Source: Catonia carolina | Lineage: Eukaryota; Arthropoda; Insecta; Hemiptera; Achilidae | Assembly (NCBI GenBank): GCA_035578175.1 | Contig: JAQMRL010000001.1 | Location: forward strand, 434,323,545 to 434,387,544 | Reading direction: 5' to 3' | Length of the DNA: 64,000 nt | In this document: positions 58,336-64,000 of the stretch, piece by piece | How positions within the stretch are numbered: the first letter of the stretch is position 1 | Layout: every line of letters starts with the position of its first letter | Position numbers and translations under genes: made by a program | Notes under the pieces: generated by a model | The model's database searches: none | The model's input: only the letters and a program-made list of their open reading frames with translations | Told to the model about the DNA's origin: nothing

Positions 58336-58429
58336 AATATAATCTTAAGTAAATTAATAAGCTTCTTAATAATAACATGTAAATCTGTAATAATTTAATC
58401 TTGAATCCTTTGACAAATTAACGTAAAAG

Positions 58430-58600
58430 GGTATTTTTTTCATTATTTTATTTGAAGTGGCATCAACCGCTTGGTTATTAGCGACTACGGTGGATAATGC
58501 ATCGAGAACAGTGGGTTTTGACTTGTGAAAATTTTCATACCCTGGTCAAGAATCGAACCCGGAACCTCTGCGTGGTAGGCTAGCTCATAGCATTATTCAA
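58430..58600 (-). repeat. SINE family S3, tRNA-like head
   Basis: On the minus strand: GCTATGAGCTAGCCTACCAC, then CCGGGTTCGATTCTTG (B-box), a body with AAAACCCACTGTTCTCGATG and AAGCGGTTGATGCCACTTCA. A tail fragment of the same family is at 1228-1285. Confidence 0.55.
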
Positions 58601-59545
58601 CAAGACCAATTTTTATGCAATAATATATTGGCACTTCTTACATTATCTATTCATGGACACTACTTTTGAAAAACCTATTGTTTAAGGTTGTAGTGACCAA
58701 CGTGAACAAATTAAACATTTTGGGTGCCAAATAACAGACATAAATGTAACTTTTTTTTTGTAACAATATAGTATTTCTTTTGCGATCAGTTAATAAATAC
58801 AATAACTTTAAGCAAATATGAGAAAATCTGAGTAAAGCCCTTAGAATTAAAACACAAACGACACTCAGTAGTGTGTTTGAAAAAGACCAAACTGTGAAGA
58901 AACAAAAAATATATCTATACAAAATCAAAACTTGATGAACCGTGAATCAACATCCCGAAACACAAAGTGTTGAAGTTGGAGATGACAAAATGTAACTTAA
59001 AAAACCTTTTTTTCCAGTTGCAGAAGTATTAGGTGCCTATTTTTAATGTTGTAGTGGTCTCTACTCTGAAGATGTAATCGGTTTTTATGCCCCCAATTTG
59101 TTTTTAATACATGAATGATCAAATTTATAACGTCGTTTTTGGTCTTTTGGTAAGAAATTATTAAATAAACAGACTTGTTAAAATTTTAGTACAACTTTTG
59201 ACAAGATAAATAATTCATCCTTTTATTGATTGTTACGAAAGTATAAGTATAGTTTTGACCCACCTGTGTACATATAGAGAAATTATTTTTCTTTTATCAA
59301 ATCAGCAAAATTACAATCTGTTCTGTTATAAATGAACAAGAACAATAAGTAATAAGGTTAACGTAGAAAAGACAAATTTACAACAAAATTATACATTAAT
59401 AATAATTGTTACAGATAACCTTCTTGTAATTTTAAAAATTAATTTTGAAATGATTCAAAATTGAAAAAAAAATATTTATATACATAGACATAAAAATATC
59501 GTAAATAAAAAGTTAATTATGTTCGAATCTGTTAAGTAAATCCAA
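58601..59545. other. no gene recognised; may include the 3' UTR of the Jockey copy
   Basis: AT-rich. The part next to 59546 would be the 3' UTR of the minus-strand LINE, but I cannot place its end. Confidence 0.35.
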
Positions 59546-60083
59546 CTAATTGTTGCTGTTAAGTCTTGTAACCGTGTAGTCACTGTTGTCCAGTAAGTTT
59601 ATCGCGAGATGATTTGGATGTCCGTATAGTCTTTGTTCGTATGTTTTGCTAAATCGTGTAATTTCCTGTCTTACTGAGTTAAGTCGTATGTCGTTATAGA
59701 TATACTTGTTTCGTATGTACCATGGTATCCTAAGACTTGATCGTAAAAATTTTGTTTAAAAACGTTCTAAAATATCAATATTGGTATTTTTGTTGTCCCT
59801 CAGAGTTGTATTCCATACGTCGACACCGGCTTCGAATACTGTCTTGTATAGCAACAGTTTTCGATTCAATTGACAGTTGTGAGCGTCTCACAGTTAACCA
59901 AAAAATATGTCTCAATTTTAAGTCCAACTGCCTTCGTTTCGTCAAAATGTGTTTCTTTCACGTTAGTCGGCGGTCAAGATAAAAACCCAGGGGCTTTCCC
60001 AGGGACTGTGGCACCACAATGTCATTAAGTACTACTGGTGGGCACGTTCGTCTACGTAGAGTGAATGTTACATGGACTGTAGA
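59546..60083 (-). mobile_element. Jockey-like LINE, C-terminal third of reverse transcriptase ORF2
   Basis: On the minus strand: HVTFTLRRRTCPPVVLNDIV, VPQSLGKPLGFYLDRRLT, KKHILTKRRQLDLKLRHIFW, then after a frameshift LLYKTVFEAGVDVWNTTLRD, NIDILERF, PWYIRNKYIYNDIRLNSV and RLYGHPNHLAINLL, ending with a TAG at 59546. The CPPV.LN...VPQ..Y.KYLG..LDRRL.W..HI block is diagnostic of Jockey-clade ORF2. It stops abruptly where a plus-strand LINE begins. Confidence 0.85.
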
Positions 60084-60791
60084 GAAATTAATAAATACAA
60101 TCTTAATGAGAGGGCAGCATGGAATGAGAGAATTTCTAAACTTTCCAAAGGACAGCAAATTACTAAAAACACTTACAACAAAAAATGTCTTTCCATTCAC
60201 ACAAAACTTAAACATTAAAAAGCAGTTCTAAGATCACAATCAATGTACGGCAGTGAAACCCTCTTCAGTATTGATGGAAACGGAATAAAAGAAACAATCA
60301 GAAAAATAGAAAAAAGGATTCTTAGAACCTGCATAAACAAGAAACACATAGTTGACAACCAGCACAGACTTTTACCAAGAGAACAAATTTATAAAGAAAT
60401 AGAACCAATCACTGATGCAATGAGCAAAAAGAGACTTTCTTTCTTTTCGCATATCCTCAGAACTCCAGAAAACCGATTATTAAGAAAAATTGTAAAAAAA
60501 TTCATGTGTGCAAAAACAGAAGGAGCTACAATTCCTTGGCTTGAAGAAATCAAAAAAGACAGAACAGAATTAAATCTAACAATTGCTGATGTCAAAGATC
60601 GCACACCAGTTTACAAAGATACATTTAATGACAAAAACAAAATTTTATCAGTAAGAACAATTAAACGAAAAGAACAGGTTTGTTCAGACGAATTGAGAAA
60701 AGCAAGATCCGACAGAATTAAAAAGTATTGGCAAGAAAGAAATGAAAAGGAAATAAACTGCAGAAGAAAAAGAACTAACCAAAGAGACTAA
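60084..60791 (+). mobile_element. LINE group B, C-terminal 235 residues of RT protein, one internal stop
   Basis: A single frame reads EINKYNLNERAAWNERISKL, TKNTYNKKCLSIHTKLKH, a TAA, then KAVLRSQSMYGSETLFSIDG, IEKRILRTCIN, KKRLSFFSHILRTPENRLLR, WLEEIKKDRTELNLTIADVK and SDRIKKYWQERN, stopping at 60791. This is the ...NTYNKK..S...K..HY..V..P...Y.SE ... L...GH..R ... WL.....D ... M.EYW tail of an insect LINE protein. From 60243 it is open for 182 codons. It is head-to-head with the Jockey copy. Confidence 0.75.
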
Positions 60792-61217
60792 AGTGATCCT
60801 TTGTGGTCATAAAAAAAATAACGAATTATATTAAATGACACGTACAATTTAAATTCAGTTGCCCTTGATTAGTATTAAATAGGACCTAGAACCCGCTGAT
60901 CTGCCCGTTTTCCTTTTACGATTAATACAACAAAAAGTATTTGTATCACTCTGCATCACGCCTTTTTAAAAAAAATGAAAACATAATTATGAGTCAGAAC
61001 GTTTAAATATGTACGTAGTCTATAATAGTTTTCATTTAATTGATTACTAGTGCAATCTCTCTGTATTATGCGTATTTATATTAACATACTGTCTAAAAAA
61101 ATTGCTTAAAAAACATATGCCGAGTGATAACTGAAAACATAATCAATGTTAACGATATAATATTTAAAAAAATTAAATACCCAGGTTAAACATGTTTTGA
61201 TAGCAGATTGCTTTAAT
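60792..61217. other. no feature recognised
   Basis: AT-rich; possibly the 3' UTR of the LINE tail before it. Confidence 0.35.
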
Positions 61218-61445
61218 TTTTACTTTCTCTTGCCCTTTAGAATACATAGGGAAAGTTGTTTTCATGTTAAGTTTTTCATGTAAGTTTTTCAAAATTGGGA
61301 TTTCACCTGAAATAAACATTTTCAGGCCCCCTGAATCCAAAATCATGTTTTTAGATATTTGGTCTGAGTGTGTGTTTATGTGTCTAGGACAAAATATCTC
61401 ACGAACGGAATATTGTACGAAGTTGAAACTTGGAACTTAAGTTAG
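61218..61445 (+). repeat. R950 repeat, left-end fragment
   Basis: TTTACTTTCTCTTGCCCTTT, TTTTCAGGCCCCCTGAATCC, ATCTCACGAACGGAATATTG. It stops after AACTTAAGTTAGG. Confidence 0.65.
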
Positions 61446-61599
61446 GAGGTTTCTACAAATTGCCCTCCTTTTCTCCCTTATAAATTATTACCAAGTCCTT
61501 TTACTTACTAGACAAGGAAGAATATTGATAAGCCGTGCGGTTGGGCATGTTGGCCATTAATAGCTGTTCTTAAATCCAAATCAAATGGTGATGCTGATG

Positions 61600-61830
61600 A
61601 CAAATATTATGATTTGAAGTTACATCAGCAATGGGCAATGTACTTGTACTTCAAATCTACTAAAAGCATTGAATACTTCTCGGAACTTCTGAGGATCTAC
61701 GAGTTTTACTTCTGTACAAGGGCACCTAATACAAATGTTGACAAAGTTTTCTTTTTAATTAATTGCACAATGAACCAAAGAAGTAACAGACTAAGTGTAG
61801 TCAATAAAAGCGTTGATTGTCACTCAATAT
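61600..61830 (+). pseudogene. hAT transposase C-terminal dimerisation region relic
   Basis: The frame 61614-61832 contains LLRIYEFYFCTRAPNTNVDK, then VFFLINCTMNQRSNRLSVVN. hAT C-termini carry ...(P/C)G(T/S)(N/S)A.VER.FS..N.....R..L.......L. Here the APNTNVDKVFFLIN..MNQRSNRLSV order fits, with E replaced by D and R by K. About 70 residues remain; no BED finger or catalytic core is nearby. Confidence 0.5.
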
Positions 61831-62119
61831 AATTTAAAAAATATATATAGATTTTTATAATTTATCAGTTAAAAAACTTCCAAAAAGCTTATTCCAAAAA
61901 TTAGTATTTTGGCTAAATCATAATGATTAAAATAAAGTAAAAACTCTCATTTAATAAAATTAATTTTGTAAGTCCTCCTTTTAAAAAAATATTCTCCTTT
62001 AAAGACCCATCAGTTTTCCTTTTTCATATTGTCATCTGGAAACCCTAGACGGGACAAATCCGTGGACGTTCGAGTACTACCTAATTAACCTATTTAATTT
62101 GTTTTAATTATAATTTTAT

Positions 62120-62515
62120 TATGTTGTTTAGGTCAACAGCCGAAAGGCTGGTTTGAACCTCTAGATGTTTTACTAAGTAAAACGAGGAGTGAGGTGGTTT
62201 ACCATTGCCTTCCTCACTGAATGGAAAAGTATGCTTATCAGCATGCCGGGCCATCTGAAAAGCACATATTTTCCACTCTATAAATGACACCTTCACTTCA
62301 TTCACCACAGGGTCTGGCTGTACAATGAAATTCATTACTTTCAGAGGAGATAACTCTGATTAGTGTCTTTTACACCTCTACCTCTTCTGTTCTTAAATGA
62401 TTCAGTCATTTAATTGGCTGACCATGTGGTAAGAAACAAAACTATTTATTTTAGCCCTGCAACGAACAGATTGAGTGTAAATAATTTGACACTCCACCTG
62501 TCTGTTATGGGCAGG
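62120..62515 (-). repeat. R400 repeat, well-preserved copy with open frame
   Basis: TTGTTTAGGTCAACAGCCGA to CACCTGTCTGTTATGGGCAG. The minus-strand frame starts MNFIVQPDPVVNEVKVSFIE and is open for 75 codons. Confidence 0.8.
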
Positions 62516-62584
62516 CAATTTTATTATATTAGAATAATGTATTTACACTTTATTTATTGACTAAAACGGTAAAGAAGAGTATTG

Positions 62585-62800
62585 CTATTACAAAAGACAA
62601 CATACGGTTTTTAGCTCATAGCTTTTCATCTGACCTAAGATTTCTGGTTTTTACCAGTTTATCATACAGAATTTAGTTGACTGCTTACATTTTTACAAAA
62701 ATTATTGTTACAAAAGAAAAAATACTGTTTTTAGCTCTTAGTTTTTCATCTAACCAAATGTGTTTAACTAGTTTTTACCAGTTTATCATGCTACAAACTT
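62585..62800. repeat. diverged direct duplication of about 110 bp
   Basis: GGTTTTTAGCTCATAGCTTT (first) and TGTTTTTAGCTCTTAGTTTT (second) each continue to TTTTTACCAGTTTATCAT. The space between two R400 copies is partly this duplication. Confidence 0.7.
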
Positions 62801-63002
62801 GTTTGTTCGTAGTGCTGTCCTTTCAAAATAAATCTGTGTATTCTTTCATCAAATATAATAACCACTAGTTCAATATTATAAGTCTCTTGTAATGATGACA
62901 ATGGACTGCTTTTAGTGATAATCTTTTAACTTCAACTTTTTCGTAAACGGATTTCTTCCGTCAGTCTCAAAATTATAAAAACATAATATAATTGTATTTT
63001 TA

Positions 63003-63390
63003 ATGTTGTTGTTTAGGTCATCAGCCAATAGGCTGGTTTGAACCTCTATAGGTTTTACTAAGTAAAACGAGGAGTGAGGTGGTTTACAATTGCCTTCCTC
63101 ACTGAATGGAAAAGTAAGCTTATCAGCATGCCGGGCCCTCTGAAAAGCACATATTTTCCATGACACCGTCACTTCATTCACTACAGGGTCTGGCTGTATA
63201 ATGAAATTCATTACTTTCAAAGGAGATAACTCTAATTAGTGTCTTTTACACCTCTACCTCTTCTCTTCTTAAATGATTCAGTCATTTTATTGGCTGACCA
63301 TGTAATAAGAAACAGAACTATTTATTTTAGCCCCCCAACGAACAGATTGAGGGTAAATAATTTGACACTCCACCTGTCTGTTATGGACAG
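63003..63390 (-). repeat. R400 repeat with an 18-bp deletion
   Basis: TTGTTGTTTAGGTCATCAGC to CACCTGTCTGTTATGGACAG. The stretch CACTCTGCAAATGACACC is shortened, removing residues FAE from the minus-strand frame without breaking it (open for 102 codons). Confidence 0.8.
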
Positions 63391-64000
63391 ATTGAAATTA
63401 TTATACTTACTAAATTTATGAGAGTTATCTAATTATACACAAAAAAAATTTCTACATAGTTCACAAAATATTCGGTAGATTTCGCTGGAAGCATAGAAAA
63501 TTAAACTAAATAAAAAATATAAAATGAATCTGTGCAACTGAAGCCCGATATAACCTCGTCTGAATCTTACTACAGAATTTAATGTGGCGGCCCGAGGTAG
63601 ACTCGGGCTTCAGACAACCGCGATTTACGCTCACCTCGAGCTATACTCAGGCTTAGGCTTCAAAGTGTTAAGTAACTTAAGCTACAAAAGCTGTTGTCTT
63701 CAATTGAAGCATACGTTACGCATTGCATTAGCCCTTCTTACCTTAGCAGTACCTGAACAGTAATATTTTTTACAGTGTTCAACATACATATTGCAAACTG
63801 TTGTTTCTCATTTCGTACAGAATATATTTGTCCATTATTATTATTATTTCCAACCACCAGAACACGGCAACACAAAACACTTACCAATGTCTACAGCGCC
63901 CTCGTGCATCCTGTATACATCCTCAGCAAACTAAAATTCATTTTACGTCAAAATTCAAAACTTCCCGCTCCCACCATGGCAGACAAGGAACATTCCACCT
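63391..64000. other. no feature recognised
   Basis: 63580-63660 is GC-richer (GGCGGCCCGAGGTAGACTCG and two further CTC..GGCTT pieces), with no match elsewhere in the window. Confidence 0.4.

Overview
The window reads as intergenic or intronic DNA of a large, AT-rich, transposon-loaded arthropod genome, most likely an insect (perhaps a hemipteran; that last step is a guess from the mix of elements and not shown by the sequence). There is no bacterial-style gene organisation. Almost every recognisable protein signal belongs to a transposon, and most are broken. I found one short stretch that might be a host exon (44534-44750, minus strand) and nothing else I would call a host gene.

The only long intact reading frame lies in a BEL/Pao-type LTR retrotransposon at 24920-30731. 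It has two 824-bp LTRs in which I see no difference, a 5-bp target duplication (CCAGC), and a 1031-aa Gag plus aspartic-protease frame, but no reverse transcriptase, RNase H or integrase. It is therefore a recent insertion of a non-autonomous gag-pro element. It sits in the ORF1 of an older Jockey-like LINE.

Layout. 1-5600: mariner pieces, a Jockey RT tail, and the first member of a 750-bp family flanked by TTAA (called T750 here). 7000-10200: a 400-bp repeat (R400), a 950-bp repeat (R950) and a DD41D mariner-type element with both ends. 10700-13600: a long TTA tract, a fold-back of a CGGGTGTTTT-ended transposon, and R400. 14600-18700: a 938-bp palindrome inserted in a LINE relic, an internally deleted mariner-like element, and T750 nested in another LINE relic. 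19000-24500: tRNA-derived SINEs and R950. 24534-31200: the BEL/Pao element in its Jockey host. 31600-41200: LINE tails, including a near-complete 5'-truncated insertion with a 10-bp target duplication (35341-37003), two inverted-repeat elements and more SINEs. 42000-52400: R400 interrupted by an R1-like LINE tail, two T750 copies, SINEs, a pogo-like relic hit by a second rearranged mariner, a Jockey tail and R950. 52700-64000: clustered R400, R950, LINE tails in both orientations and a hAT relic.

The main themes are non-autonomous elements that use machinery supplied elsewhere (gag-pro BEL/Pao, T750, the deleted mariner-like element, the fold-backs) and dense nesting. Two unrelated DNA transposons have independently acquired a duplicated, inverted copy of one of their own ends. 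Family names S1-S3, R400, R950, T750 and LINE groups A-E are labels coined here for repeats that recur inside the window.
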